From the NCBI RefSeq assembly GCF_933775445.1, contig NC_065877.1, positions 9,548,001 to 9,612,000 of the forward strand: DNA of 64,000 nucleotides. The letters are read 5' to 3'. The notes below the pieces were generated by a model that made no database searches, was not told the origin of the DNA, and saw only the letters and a program-made list of their open reading frames with translations. Below, piece by piece: positions 46,957-59,847 of this stretch. The position numbers and the translations under genes were made by a program. Source of the stretch: Argentina anserina. Taxonomy: Eukaryota > Streptophyta > Magnoliopsida > Rosales > Rosaceae. Position 1 is the stretch's first letter, and every line of letters starts with the position of its first letter.

Positions 46957-48439
46957 CTAGTCATCATCACTGTCAAATTTATCAGGGGAAGCTCTAGTCG
47001 CAAGCCTCATACGCCTAGGAATGAACACGTTATAGTAATAGCTCACGATGCTCTTCTTGCGCTTATCAGGAAAACGCTTAAAGGCAAGCTTCCAAAAGCC
47101 TGCTACGCTTGATAGTGGATTTTTTCTCACAAGAGATTCAAAGGTTCTCTGTTCTATCAAAGTCCATGACTTAGAGGCAAATTCTCCCATTTCGTCAAAC
47201 TTCCAACTGCAGAAGGCAGGACCAATCTCGGACTGCAAGCAAAGTCGTGTCTCATGAATATGGAGTTCAACACAATCAATGGATCCTGGAGAGACACAGG
47301 AACAAGAATCAGGTCTTCCTTTCCCAATTACTTTTTTGGAGGCGGCTCCACATTTCCTCCCGTTGATGGGCCACATACGCGTACCTGACCACCTTGACAC
47401 TTTTGAATCACCATCCTCACTGTAAAGCTTATTCCTATTGACTGGTCCTGACCATTCTGGCACATCAGCTTGAAAATCACGGCCAATGGGAACAGACATT
47501 GGAGGATACTTACCATCAGCAAAAACCCTTCTCAATATATCACAAGCCTTATGATTTCTCTCCTCTGATCTCAATGAAGCTGTAAGGTGAGCTGAAGGAA
47601 GTGTTGTTAGCAGATCATCATCAACAATCAATGACCTCAATGCCTTTTCAAGCTCTGTATCATACTCTTCACATATCCTCTTTACATGATCATCAGATTC
47701 CTTCACAACCAAGTCTCTTAGGAATTGATCAAGTTCTCGCTTACTCTATAGAAAACAGGAGAAAACAGGCATGGTCAGAAATTTGAAGGAAAAATGGAGT
47801 TCAAGTTAAGAATAACTTCTGTACTAGTAATCCTAAAATTGTACGAAACATTTTACATTCAAGACATTCTCACTAGCGATATGTGGAGCCATTCTGAATC
47901 AAAACTGTGAAAATGTAGTCAATCATAAGTGTATTTCTCTTAACATTCGTATATGGAAACCAATCATACCATGTAAAGCTCAGCTTTCAGGATGGGTCAG
48001 CTATTGTTCTACTATTCTAACATACTAATTTGGTTCACCTAATTACTATAAAGAAACGCTGTTAGATTGTGGTCATGTGCTATGGTATAGTCAAATAAGC
48101 ACTGCATTCAGATAAACAATTTTATCTGTGATGAAAAGTTTGAAAAATAATCGATATTGGTGCTGAACTTACCCGAGGAGAGAGGGGATTACCAGCAAGC
48201 AGAAGTTTCCGCAGTTCAAGACTCTGATTCCATTGTTCTGGAGCTGAACCTGGGTATACTTTACCACATCCAGGGTCAATTGCAAGGCCTTTTAACCACA
48301 ACAGTATGTCTGAATCAGAATAGAAACTGGAAGGCAATTTTGTTTCTCTCATCTGATCCCTCATGGACAAAGCATTTTTCGCATCACTCCCTTGACTGCC
48401 ATGACTACTATGACTTGTCGATGATGACTTATCAGCCAT
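46957..48439 (-). CDS. ELM2-SANT domain protein (chromatin-associated type)
   Basis: Two coding exons on the minus strand, 48439-48173 and 47745-46957, give 351 residues. The ELM2 domain starts at about residue 173 with VPIGRDFQADVPEW. It is followed by SRWSGTRMWP, a Cys-rich stretch CSCVSPGSIDCVELHI (237-252) and a SANT/Myb-like domain (about 282-335, SWTLIEQRTFESLV to VSYYYNVFIPRRM). The C-terminus is acidic (FDSDDD). ELM2-SANT pairs recruit histone deacetylases in animals. In plants the same C-terminal arrangement occurs in ARID-ELM2-SANT proteins, but I see no ARID domain here. I start at MADKSSS because an in-frame stop lies just upstream. A non-coding first exon probably lies near 49472-49580, ending at a GTACATT donor. 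Confidence 0.85.
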
Positions 48440-49628
48440 GTTATCCTTGTAAAACCCTGTATCAATTTCCACCCTTTCAGTGTGTACTCACAGCAGGAAA
48501 ATATAGTAAAGATTCATGCAGCAATTTCAATATCACCAGAGGTTAATAATCCACAATTGCCAATCAATGTGATAAAGGCCAATTTAACTGTAAATCAGAC
48601 ATTTATAACTGCAAGTGCCTCAGAAACAACCCTGGAAAGAGTAAAATGTTCATGTGTGATCCAACCTCATCACCTTCTAAAGTTCCACATGAACATAAAT
48701 CATCCTGCACAAGGAACAAGTGACCACAGTTGCTCATCTTAAACTTGCTTATCAATCCCTACTAGCTGGTAGACAGAATTAAGTGTCAACTCGTATCAAA
48801 TCTGGGACACTGCTCCTACTTTGATGGAACAGCATCCTGCATGAGCCAAAACTATTCAGCCTTGGTTTCTAATTTCCTATAGTTACATTGTCTGTCATCA
48901 TTCATTAACTAATTTAACCATTGAATCTGCTTACTGGTATCGAGAGACACCATAACTCCATAACCTTCCCAAATTTTCACTATTCAACCCCAAGGGGGTA
49001 GAAAGTTCTAAAGTCTAAACCAATTACTTGGAATGGGGTTTATCAGAAACATTAGACTCCTCAGGGAAAAAGGAAAACAACACAAATAGAGACTAACGTT
49101 CTCACAACCTACATGTGGAACTTGAAACCCACATTTCTCTTGGGTTCACAATTCGTGCGACGTGCTTTGGGTTTCACCCAAAACCCAAAAGCAAACACAG
49201 CTTCTAGTACACAAAATCGAAAGGGAACTTCATTTTCCCGGAAAATTGGCGACTCATCACAAAATGTACAATCTACAAATGAGTAAACGTATAATGGCAT
49301 GCGTATCATCCTCAGGTTTATGATGAACAATGATCAAGTACAAGAGGAACTAAGAGATGGGCTCTCTACTAAACCCTTTTGGGGTCTCAATTAGCGACCT
49401 CATCAATGGGGTTGGTTGAAGAAAGCAAGAAAATCTACACATAATAAGGGGCGTGGATGAAAATGTAATGTACCTGTGGGGGAAGCCAAGGATTTCGGAC
49501 TCTGTAATTCTGTGGGACTTCCGGTTTGCACCTCTGGTCCCTGGAGATGCACAAAATTGGAAACGAGAAGCCTCGTGCTCCTAAACTATTTTAAGGAGGT
49601 GAGAAACTAACAAGGCCTACACTAGTAG
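48440..49628. other. Leader intron and promoter side of the ELM2-SANT gene
   Basis: On the minus strand a CCCCCACAG|GTACAT donor at about 49472 suggests an untranslated first exon (about 49580-49472) and an intron of roughly 1 kb before the coding start. No other gene is seen. Confidence 0.5.
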
Positions 49629-49629
49629 G

Positions 49630-51703
49630 GCTCGTCAACGAGTCCGGCCCGATCCATGAGTAGCGGGTCTGAACCGGGTCGGGTCTTAGTACATTTAAAT
49701 AGGTGATGAGCCGGGTTTAAGTAATTTCATAAATATGAAAATTCAAGCATGTCCACCTAAAAAGGGTCTTGCGAGCTGGGTCGGGAGGCTTGTATTAGAA
49801 AAAAAACATAATACTCTAATTAATTGTTTGGAACAATAAAAGAATTATTAGAAAATATTCTAAAAAAATCACAAATAAATTCTAGTTTCAAAATATTGTC
49901 GATCGACACCAGTAGATGTGATCGATATATATATGTGTATATATATATATATATATATTTAGGGACCATGTAAAAATTTCATCCGTTTTGAACATAGTTT
50001 GACTGTCCGTACCTACGGTTAAAAAAAGAAAAAGCGTTTTGACATAATAAAACCTCATTGACCGGGGCTTTACCAAATAGGTTTCCTCGTTGCGACCACG
50101 CACGATCGGTGACAAAAAAGTGATTTCAAATATGTAAACAGCTTTCTGCATTCGCATCTTGGTAATGGGCCCCCCTTATGGCATATTAATGTTGTTTTTG
50201 GTTTACTGGAAATTCTGACGGTCAAACGATGTCCGAATTGGATGAAATTTTAAAATGACCACTAAATATATATACCGATAACATCGGATAATATCTTGAT
50301 TATGAGAAGTTTCCTTCATATAGCCGCTTCATAATGCGATAGTTTTATTATGAAGCTAATATAAAAGTTATGATACATTAGTGCACATTTCGGCGATCGA
50401 CAACTCCAGTTCGAAATATGGTCGATCGACATCAACAAATGTGATCGGTATATATATTTAGGGAACCCGTAAAAATTTTGTCCGTTTTTAGACATGGTTT
50501 GACTGTTGGTACCAAGTCAACTAAAATAGGCGTTTTGACATATTGAAACCTCATTGACCGGGACTTTGTCAAATGGGTTTCATCAGTGCGACCGCGCACG
50601 ATAAGTAACAAAAATTAGGTGATTTCAGATATGCAAATGGCTTTCGGCTTTAGGGACCCCGTAAAATTTCATCCGTTTTGGCATTGTTTGACCATCTGTA
50701 CCTACGGTCAACAAAAAAAGTGGCGTTTTGACATATCTAAACCCCATCGACCAGAGCTTTGCCAAATGGTTTTCCTTGGTGCAACCGCACACAATCGGTG
50801 ACATAAATTAGGTGATTTCAGATATGCAAACGGCTTTTGGTGTTCGTATTTTGGTAATGGGGTTCCTTTATGGCATATTACTGTTCTTTTTCAGTTTACC
50901 GGTAATTTCGACGGTCAGACGAGTTCCAAATTGGATGAAATTTTTACAGAGTCACTAAATATATATACCGATCACATCGGCTGGTGTCGATCTATCCCAA
51001 GAAGTTTCCTTCACATAGTCTCTTCAATAATGCCATAGTTTTATTATAAACCTAATATAAAAGGTTATAATATATTAGTGGACAGTTCAGTAATTGATAA
51101 CTCAAGTTTGAAATATGGTCGATCGACACCAGCAGATGTGATCAATATATATATTTAGGGAATCCGTAAAAATTTCGTTCGTTTTGAAAATTACTTGACC
51201 GTCCGTACCTACGGTTAACAAAAAAAAGAGGCGTTTTGACATTAAAATCTTCATTGACTGGAGCTTTGCCAAATGGGTTTCCCTGGTGCGACCGCACAGA
51301 ATCAGTGACATAAATTAGGTGATTTCAGATGCAAACGGCTTTTGGTGTTCACATTTTGGTAATGAGTTTTTCTTTATGGTATATTAGTGTTGTTTTCGGT
51401 TTATCAGAATTTCTACAGTCAGACGAGGTCCGAATTGGATGAAATTTTTACAGGGTCACTAAATATATATACCAATCATATCGGCTGGTGTCGATCAATC
51501 CCGAGAAGTTTTCTTCATATATTTATTTCATAATGCGATAGTTTTATTATAAACGTAATAAAATATGTATGTATAATATTTTATTATTTAACGGGCTTTT
51601 ACGGGCCGGGTCTTGTGGGCTTTTGTTAGGCCGGGCCTTGAGGGCTTTTGTTGGGCCGGGTCTTGCGGGTTTTTGGCGGGCCGGGACAAGTTCACACCTC
51701 TAA
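49630..51703. mobile_element. hAT-like non-autonomous element filled with tandem repeats
   Basis: The left end (TAGGGCTCGTCAACGAG, then GGCCCG and GGGTCGGGT motifs) and the right end (repeated GGGCCGGG, then CACACCTCTA) are inverted relatives with G/C-rich subterminal repeats, as in many plant hAT elements. I found no matching 8-bp target duplication. The interior is mostly the tandem repeat listed next and has no transposase. Confidence 0.5.
49898..51560. repeat. Tandem repeats of about 0.5-0.7 kb, three units
   Basis: The marker GTCGATCGACA recurs at 49898, 50421 and 51118. Each unit then repeats blocks such as CGTACCTACGGT, GCGTTTTGACAT, GGTGATTTCA and GGTAATGGG, and ends with AGTTTCCTTCA and GATAGTTTTATTAT. 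The middle unit is longer (about 697 against 523) because a segment of about 175 bp within it is duplicated (about 50465-50640 against 50650-50830). Divergence between units is moderate. Confidence 0.85.
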
Positions 51704-53648
51704 TCTAAGCCCGTCCCTCTACCCAACAGAAGCGGGCTTTGGTGGATTTTCTCGCAGACCAGGCCAGGTAAAAGCCCATTAGACTTACGAGTCTCCGTTG
51801 GCTTTTCAGATCCGCGGGCTAAATGATGAGGCCTACTTCTACTACTAGACTCTTTGTAAGGAGTCATGCAAGTAATAAAACCTTTTTGCCTCTAGTTTGT
51901 TTGTTTCTTTTATTATATCGGGAAAAAAAAAGTGGGGCGGTTCTGTCAATACACGCGTAAATGTATAATCGTGTTAATATAAATTATGAATGTGATCATT
52001 AGTATGTAACGATACTAGAGATCTAAATATTTCCTTTTCACCAAGATTTTTTTTTTCATTTTCCATATATTATTAGTGTACGTGTGGTATAGAATGTAGC
52101 GGCATATATGGATCAGAGGTAGACTAGACTTTTGTCCTTCATTATTTTGGTGTTCCAATGCATTGGCCGATCCTGAACGGGTGCTTAGCGGATGTTTGAT
52201 CTAGAATTGTAATCTAGGGAGGGTTTGAAATTTGGCCGAAGACCAAAAATTTTTTTTGACAATGTACACAAAATACTATGTGATTCACACTTTTGAACTG
52301 ATTGTTTTACATTATCTGCATCAAAATACCTCAAAGCATATGTAACCGAGGGCGGATGGAAAACAAACGCAGAAAGCCAGAAATCCCAAATGGGAAAATC
52401 CTCAATTCAATCATGACATCTCGTGCTCGCTAGAGGAGTGGAGGCCGCGCATAACTTCTTTGTGGAATGGTGGAGTGAGTCCAATCCCAAGTACGATCTA
52501 TCACTCTAATTAAGAATTAGGCTTTAATTTTTAGGGTTAGAGATTTAATTTTATGTGAAAAAAAGGGGGAAAAAGACACAAAGAGAAAAAAACCAAGAAA
52601 AAAAATTGGTGGTCTGTGTGAGATTAGAGAGGTTGGTGTGGGAGGAGATTTAGTGTGGGTGGGTATATGTGTTGATGTTGGTGGGGGATTGAGTGTGGAA
52701 AAGAATAGGGAATGTTAGTTCCAATTAAGAAAAAAATAATACCAGTTTTTTTTCTTTCTAATTGACTTGAGATGCTCAACCATCCCTAACTAACTTTGTG
52801 AAAGGATGCGCTGTTTCCAATGGTTCCCTAGTTCCATACTTTGTTTCCTGGTGAGCAATATTGCTTGCACTTCATCTCATAAGCATTTTCCGTCTTCTTA
52901 TATTTTCAGGGTGAGCGAGTATGCGATGCTCTTAAGTGCTAGGTTGCTAGACGTCGTACATGGTGTTATGATCCTCATCCTTTCATTCTTTTTTAATGTC
53001 AGCAAGATGAACTTGGTGTCCCCAATTTTCGTACGGGGCCTCGGTTCTCCATTGAGTTGAAATAAAAAATTTCGTATCCAAAAATAACTTTTTCTTAGTT
53101 TCCTCAATTGATTGGCAGTGCTATCTAATAGTGATGGTTAAGTCAAGAACTCCTCTTCACTTCTTTGCTTTCACTCTTTTTCTTATGAGAACTGGGCAAG
53201 GCGGTAATGCCAAAATACACAATTAAATTCGTCATCATCAGAAGCATAATTAATCCCTACTAGGCTAATTTGGTTTGTGGTGCAGTGGAAGTAATAGGTT
53301 ATGTATATACTTATATATGATTATAGCAAAGGGAGCAAGGTACCAGAAGACTGAGCAGAGCCGGAGAGCTTAAGAAAGAATGAAAAACATGTCCAATTAA
53401 TATTGAAAATGTTGGTAGCAAATTAGTATATTGCGCCAAAAACAGGGTGTTCACGTATTGCAATTCCTTCAGTGTGTCAATTTGTCCAAGTATAAACTGA
53501 TAAATAGAATTTGCCTTAAGATTTTGTTTGTAGCTGTTTTTCACATTTTCATAAATGTCATTATCCAATCAAAAGTAAAGTAAAATGCTCTTCTGGGGGT
53601 AAAATAATTCAATTTAAAATTTAAATCCTCATTGGTGATTGCATGGAG
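51704..53648. other. Intergenic, nothing recognised
   Basis: About 1.9 kb of AT-rich spacer with purine-rich patches (52555-52700). No gene, RNA or mobile element is recognised. Confidence 0.6.
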
Positions 53649-53656
53649 AGAATGAT

Positions 53657-54211
53657 TAGGGATGGCAATGGGGAGAGTAGGATCAAGGGATTGAAAAACC
53701 ATATTCATACCCAAATTCATTTGCTTCTCCGTACTCACACTGATCCCTGTAATATCCTCGTACTCATACGGCCATACCCTTAGGGGATCAAGTTTATATA
53801 CCTGTCACAATAACCGTTAATAAAAATTTATTTTAATATATATATATATTAAATAAAGTACACAAAATATTTAAAAAAAAAACAAAAAAAATCAATATCA
53901 TGATAAAATTATCTCCTTATGTCAAAAATTATTGTATGTGCAAAATAATCACAAAATATATTTTGATATTTATTTAATTTGTCTATTAATATATTTGAGT
54001 GAATATATATTAATTAATTATATTAACTATATAATACATTATTGGATGGGTATGAGGATTGGGATCAAAATACTATCCCCGCCCCATACCCGTTTCCGCT
54101 ATCCGAATAGCGGGGATTCCCGTACTCATTACCCGATTATACCCGAAACACTCCCCATTAGGGTCGAATACCCGTGGGTACCCTCCCCGCTGGGTATTTT
54201 TGTCATCCGTA
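53657..54211. mobile_element. hAT-type MITE (555 bp) with 8-bp target duplication
   Basis: Terminal inverted repeats TAGGGATGGCAA and, at the other end on the opposite strand, TACGGATGACAA match at 10 of 12 bases. They are bracketed by a perfect 8-bp duplication AGAATGAT (53649-53656 and 54212-54219). Subterminal CCCGTACTCAT / CCCCATACCCG motifs recur at both ends. There is no coding capacity. Confidence 0.85.
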
Positions 54212-54219
54212 AGAATGAT

Positions 54220-55006
54220 CGATTAGTATAGTCCAGAAAAACATGCATGACTTGTTTGATTCTATAAACTATAAAGAACTCTGTTGGTGGTATTCTTTCC
54301 CCATAATCATATATCTCTATTTGTGATTAATTAGAAAACCAATCGAAGGTGAAAAAACGTTAACTAAAATTCTGGAAAGTTGATTCTGCACATTTAATGT
54401 AATTTGTTAACAGATGTTTTTTTTTTTTGAGAAAATTTGTTAACAGATATTTAGTTAGCGAATGTGGAATGTGGATAAACTAGTTTCTAGATTCTAGTTC
54501 CTTGTTTCAACTTCCATATATATCTCCTTAAAGATGGGATATCATTGTTTGTTTTAATTAGGTTCTCTGAAATGAATTGAATCAAAACCGAAATTGCACC
54601 AACGTACAAATTATCAAGCCTATATATAGTTTTCTTGTTGGCAAACAGACATATGAGTCCAGACTCCAGACTTGCACGAATAAAGAAATGAATTACTTAC
54701 GTCCCTAACGTACTGGCTGGTTGTTTAACTACTGTAAGTAGCTGGTTAATTGATTTCGTCCAAGTTAACAACAAATTTCTAAGTTTAATTTCCTAAAAGT
54801 AGTTTACGTAGCATCAATAAATACCGATGAATTCTTATTGGCATACAAGAAAAGTAAAATTCTTATTGGCATGCAATAAATACCAGTTATATTTACTGGT
54901 ACGTGAGCGAGGAAGGTTTACGAATTTCCTTGAAGGGTTCAAAAGAAAGGAGCTTCCATCAGAAGAAGGCCGGGGCCGGGTCTGGATCAGCCCGCCATTG
55001 TTAAAA
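54220..55006. other. Upstream region of carbonic anhydrase copy 3
   Basis: AT-rich promoter side. An in-frame ATG at 54827 would add 60 residues without signal-peptide character, so I take 55007 as the start and regard 54827-55006 as leader. Confidence 0.5.
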
Positions 55007-56568
55007 ATGTTAGGGTCAAAGGATTCAGTTCTTGGCTTCATTGTTTTCACCTTTGTCCTTCTTTGCTGGAACTCGACACCCATCAGAGCAGATGATTTCC
55101 CAGCTGACCCTATAACCAGCAGAGAAAATGGTTCACATCCAATATATGAGTGGCCACACCCGAAGCCCGACTCCCACCATGGTAATCTCAAATTTACATT
55201 TTCTTATTTGTTGTTGTTTTCGTCCCTATCATTATCATAATCATAATTACGGTTTTGGGTTGTAGATGCTGCAGTTCATGAGGAAATAGAATTTGATTAC
55301 CGGCCAGACCATCCTAAAGGACCACAAAACTGGGGAAACCTTAAGCAAGAATGGAGCTTATGCAAGGATGGAAAAAGGCAATCACCAATAGAGATATGGG
55401 AACAGAACTGCACCAAAGACATCACATCTTCAGACGATCTTGTTGTTAATTATAAGCCTGCCAATGCAACTATCAAGAATGAAGAACATGCTATATCGGT
55501 GAGAAACACTAGATCCTATTTTGCGTAAGCATGCATGCATGCAGCATCCTATTGTAATGGACTATATATGGAGTATCTAATAAACATAGACTACCGTATT
55601 CCTTTCTACGTAGAGCGGCTAATGAAATTACCAATCATAATTCAAATCTTCAGGTTTTGTGGGAGGGTGATGCTGGTTCAATTCAAATCAATGGCACAGA
55701 TTACTTGCTCAAACAATGTCACTGGCACCACCCCTCTGAGCATATGGTTAACGGCAGAAGGTCTCTCTCTCTCTCTCTCTCTCTCCATTCATAATTGTAT
55801 AACGTCTAAACAACATTCGTCTTTATTAGGTATGATCTAGAATTGCACATGGTTCACAAAACTAAGGACTTGAGCAAAGTAGCTGTAATCGGATTCCTCT
55901 ACAACTATGGCGCACCCAATTATTTTCTCGAAAAGGTAATGCCCTAAAACTATTCATATATGTATCCAGTAAAACATACATACAAGAAAAAGGATCAAGA
56001 GAATAATGGTGTAACTCAAATTAATCTCAGGTGACATCACACATCACTAATTTGATTGATGTACAAAAGGGGATACCCTTGGGAGAGATTGATCCAAGGA
56101 AGGTGAAGAAGGGTCAATTCCAATACCGGAGGCCGACGAGAAAGGCTGGCTCTAAATTCTTCAGATACATGGGCTCTCTCACAACCCCTCCTTGTGTTGA
56201 AGATGTTATTTGGCACCTAAACAAAAAAGTACAACCTCTTGATTCAGACTTAAAACATTGTTCTTTAACACCGAGTAAACTTGCATGTTGTTCGTACTTC
56301 GTAGCATATAATGAGAAGCAAAGCTAATTACAAACTTCCCTCAGGTTCAAACCGCCTCCCGTGAACAAGTGGAGCTACTTCAAGACGCAGTTTTTGATGT
56401 AAGTTACTGCTTATTTTCCTTGAAAAAAACTAACTACACATCATGATATTAAAAGTTTGAACGCATGTTAATTACTGATAAACTTGACTGCAGTATGCAA
56501 GGAACAACGCAAGACCAATCCAGCCTCTCAACGGCCGAGGAATCAAGCTCTATGGAGACCATCACTGA
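55007..56568 (+). CDS. Alpha-carbonic anhydrase (copy 3 of 3, 315 aa)
   Basis: Seven exons, 55007-55181, 55266-55498, 55654-55760, 55830-55935, 56031-56228, 56345-56398 and 56494-56568, close in frame to 315 residues. A signal peptide (1-28, [14 protein letters not shown]) is followed by a linker rich in Asp, Pro and His (29-72) that is longer than in copy 2. Zinc ligands are His159 and His161 (CHWHHPSEH) and His178 (ELHMVH). Thr258 lies in SLTTPPC, and the disulfide Cys in SLCKDG and PPC are present, so the enzyme should be active in CO2 hydration. Between KKG and SKFFRY it has an extra segment [12 protein letters not shown], absent from copy 2 and making that loop strongly basic. It keeps the intron that copy 2 has lost. 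That intron begins with a CT-repeat run (55763-55785). Confidence 0.92.
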
Positions 56569-57378
56569 CTTAGTTCAAATACTTGTACCAAGTACCACCC
56601 TTGTTGAAATTAAGTGACGTCTGGAAGTTCTTTATTTACGTAATTCTAAAGCTAGCTATTGTTTCAATTAAGTTTATACCAGCAGGTCTCTATACATATA
56701 GAATTGATATGATCTTTTCTAAATCATCCCCAAACCAATTCAAACGCAGTAGAATCAAACGAAAATATAATTCGATACATGGGATATAAGCCGCGAGTAT
56801 TGCCAAAAATAACTCAGCCACAACCTGATATGAAAGTCTGTCTGCAACCTTCACAAGAAATATGTGCATGCTTATAACCACGAAACAGGAAGTCGCAAAA
56901 TGTAGTCGCTCAATCTCATGAATCCTATTTGATTAATCTAATTGATCTTAACAAAAAATGTATAAAGAAAATTGCACGAGTCAGTAGATCAAGGCTTCAA
57001 AATGTCTCTCTCTAAAGGAACGTCTTCAGCTTTTGCACCTATCAAACCTCAATCTTTTCAACTTCTAATATCAGTTGCAAACCTATACTTATTGGAACAT
57101 GCTTATATTTCTGATGAAGCGTGTCATACAGTTTATTTTCATTCTACTGAATGCAAACCTTGTCCCTTTCCACTGGCATGTAGAATATTGCTCAAATACA
57201 AGCAAATATTTAACCAGTGAACCTACAGGGAAACTAGTATGCAATGAATGAGGGACTAGTAACTAGTAAGCGCTAACTAATACTGCAGCCTTACTTATAA
57301 ACTAAAGGCTGCCTTTTGTGACCCTAACCAACCCAATTTGGGAAGTGATACAACATAAGGTAATGACCTGCAAGTCAT
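56569..57378. other. Convergent 3' spacer
   Basis: Region between the 3' ends of carbonic anhydrase copy 3 (+) and the RING ligase gene (-). No further gene is seen. Confidence 0.6.
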
Positions 57379-59847
57379 TCATCTCACCATCTGTGAAACC
57401 CTTGATGAGCATGACGCTGGCCCTCCTTGGGTCTGCCTCGTATTGTATGATTTGCATTTGACACATTTGTGTGCCACAAAGTGAAAATTTACCTCTGAGG
57501 ATTGCCCACAATCATTGCAAAGGATCCAGACCTACACATTTACCAATACAGTAAGACCTCTACTCTGTTGAACTTAGTCACCTAGTTGCAAACTGGTAAA
57601 AAGTGATCATACGAATGGATTTACCATCTTATTGTCATACATTGGAGGCATTGGAGTTGCAGCAATCTGAATTAATAGACATGAAAGATATTAGAAAGCT
57701 TGAATAGATATGCAACAAATAATATTGCAAGGAATCATCAGGTCACTTACCTCTTCGTCCAGTTTAGCCCAAACACGTGACATATCACAGTACGATTTTG
57801 AGCAAACTGGGCAAGAATACCTGCAACATCAGAATATAATTAGTGAATTAATACAGAAGCTTCTTTATATAACTTACTAACAATTTATATTGAACTCTAA
57901 AATTTCTTTCACATATCCATGTACATATATTTGAAGCATAAATTCGCTTACTGGAAATGCCGCTCCATCTCTTTCACACATTCCAAATGTATAGTGTGCC
58001 CACATGGTAAGACAGTAATGTCTGCCATTGTATCGAAAAGAAACTGCAAATGACTTATGTGAGTTGGAAAGATATAAAGCAGAGAATACCATACTACTAC
58101 TGAGAAATAAGTTGTGTAACGTCTTCCAAAAATTACCTCAAAGCACACGGCACAATTATGATGCATTGCTTTTTCCACACAATTGTGTGAATCCTTCAGC
58201 ATTGTTGAGTAACAGCATCCTAAAGCACAAACAGTCATTCCAATTTAGACTATCGAAAATCACTTTGTTAAATGATATAGCAACTATTTAATGTGCAAGG
58301 TTATCATCTTACCACATCTGTCGCAATGAAAAAAGTTCTCTGCACCTCCGGTTCTGTAATACAAATCAAAACAAACTTACACACATGACAATGGTATACT
58401 AAAAAGTAAGACAATGAATCGACAATGAAACGTAATCCCTACTTACAACAATGTAATAAGCAACACACAAACAACGATCGAACAAATAATATTCAACACG
58501 CATGACAAAAATTAATCACAGGGAAAGATAAAAAGTGCCGCAAAGAGTCTAACCTGCAGATACCGCATTGGTCACAATGATACTGCTTTTTCGACACCTA
58601 AGAACAAAGAGGTAAAATTATAATGATGGAAGTGTATTGAAGGGGCAATAGTTAATATCTCCGGGAATATGAACTTAAGAAGAACTGCTTTTTCATCGAA
58701 TAGCAGCTGAGAGACATACATCATCGTCAAAAAAATTGCATTTGGGGCAAAAGTAGTTTCCCATGCAAACCCCACATTGGCTACAGTACTGTTGAACCTG
58801 AAGGATAGTAAGAAACACATGCAGAAGTGATCAATCTCAACCTTGAAAATGTAATTACCATCACAATTATCAGAACATGTTATAAAGTATAGCCAGCTTA
58901 CATCTTGTTCCGTGTTGCACAATGAACAGATGACCTAAAAGATACAATCAAATGAAATTAAAACGGAATTAGTGTGCTGTTACCACAAAACAGTCACCTT
59001 CAATTGAGAATGAAAAGGACTAGTTCCAAGTTGACATAATATCTATTTAAAAGAGTTATCAAAAATCAAAGAAAGATGCTGAACCTTATCCGCAAAGTTT
59101 AGATCTTTGTCATACAAACCCTTTAACGCTACACATAGCAGACTTAAAAGAAAAGTCTGCATTTATAAGCAATTTCATTTTCATACACTGAAGAACCCAG
59201 ATCAAGTCGAATCTACTTAAAAAGGTCAATTTCATGAACTTTTTATTCCCAATCTTTTTCAGTAACATACTCCTTTACTTTCATTTTCTTTTCAGTAAAT
59301 TGATAGCAGCATCTACAATGAATAGCTTTAATTACTTCACATTCGAAAAATCAAACCACACTTGAACAAAGAGTAAGAAATATATAAGCAAAGCAACCAA
59401 CCCTCTTGAGATCATGGCGAGGAACGTCATGCCGATTCACCGGTTCAATAGCCAACGAGTTCTACTCCAAGAAAAACAAACAAGACAAAAACCCAAATCA
59501 TAAGAAGCAGAAGTATAAATATCAACTATGAAAGTTGCCATACATTAAAGTCTCTGCAACAACTAGTAACATAACCAAGAAAAACACGAACCTTGGACTC
59601 GTTATGGCAATGCCTACAGTCGAAAACCTCATCACAACAAGGCGCTACGATCTTGCATCTCCTTCTGTAATGCAGGCACCTTGGCAACCAAAAAATATGA
59701 ACATTACACTCAAAAAACCAAACCAGCTAACAAAACAATTCCAATCTCATAAGAAATCAGTGAAATCACAAACGCGAAGAAATACCCAAATTGCCCAGAC
59801 CCCTCCTCCCTCGCACACTGCACCTGCGTCTCAATCCGGCCCTCCAT
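57379..59847 (-). CDS. CHY zinc-finger / RING E3 ubiquitin ligase, MIEL1/RZFP34-like
   Basis: Twelve exons on the minus strand (59847-59786, 59679-59592, 59461-59402, 58934-58902, 58797-58720, 58597-58554, 58353-58313, 58219-58137, 58043-57952, 57820-57751, 57666-57625, 57531-57379) join in frame to 281 residues. The CHY finger (about 20-95) opens [17 protein letters not shown]. The CTCHY finger (about 96-150) includes [13 protein letters not shown] and [10 protein letters not shown]. The RING domain has ligands Cys158, Cys161, Cys177, His179, His182, Cys185, Cys197 and Cys200. A rubredoxin-like zinc ribbon (Cys236, 239, 254, 257) follows. This is the PIRH2-like plant family that ubiquitinates targets such as MYB factors (MIEL1 on MYB30) or acts in ABA/stomatal responses; the target here is unknown. 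The tail after SYNTR (267-281) is longer and more polar than usual. Confidence 0.92.

Noticed and set aside
54827..55006. Upstream in-frame start for carbonic anhydrase copy 3
   Set aside because: The extra 60 residues are not signal-peptide-like, whereas the ATG at 55007 begins a good signal peptide.
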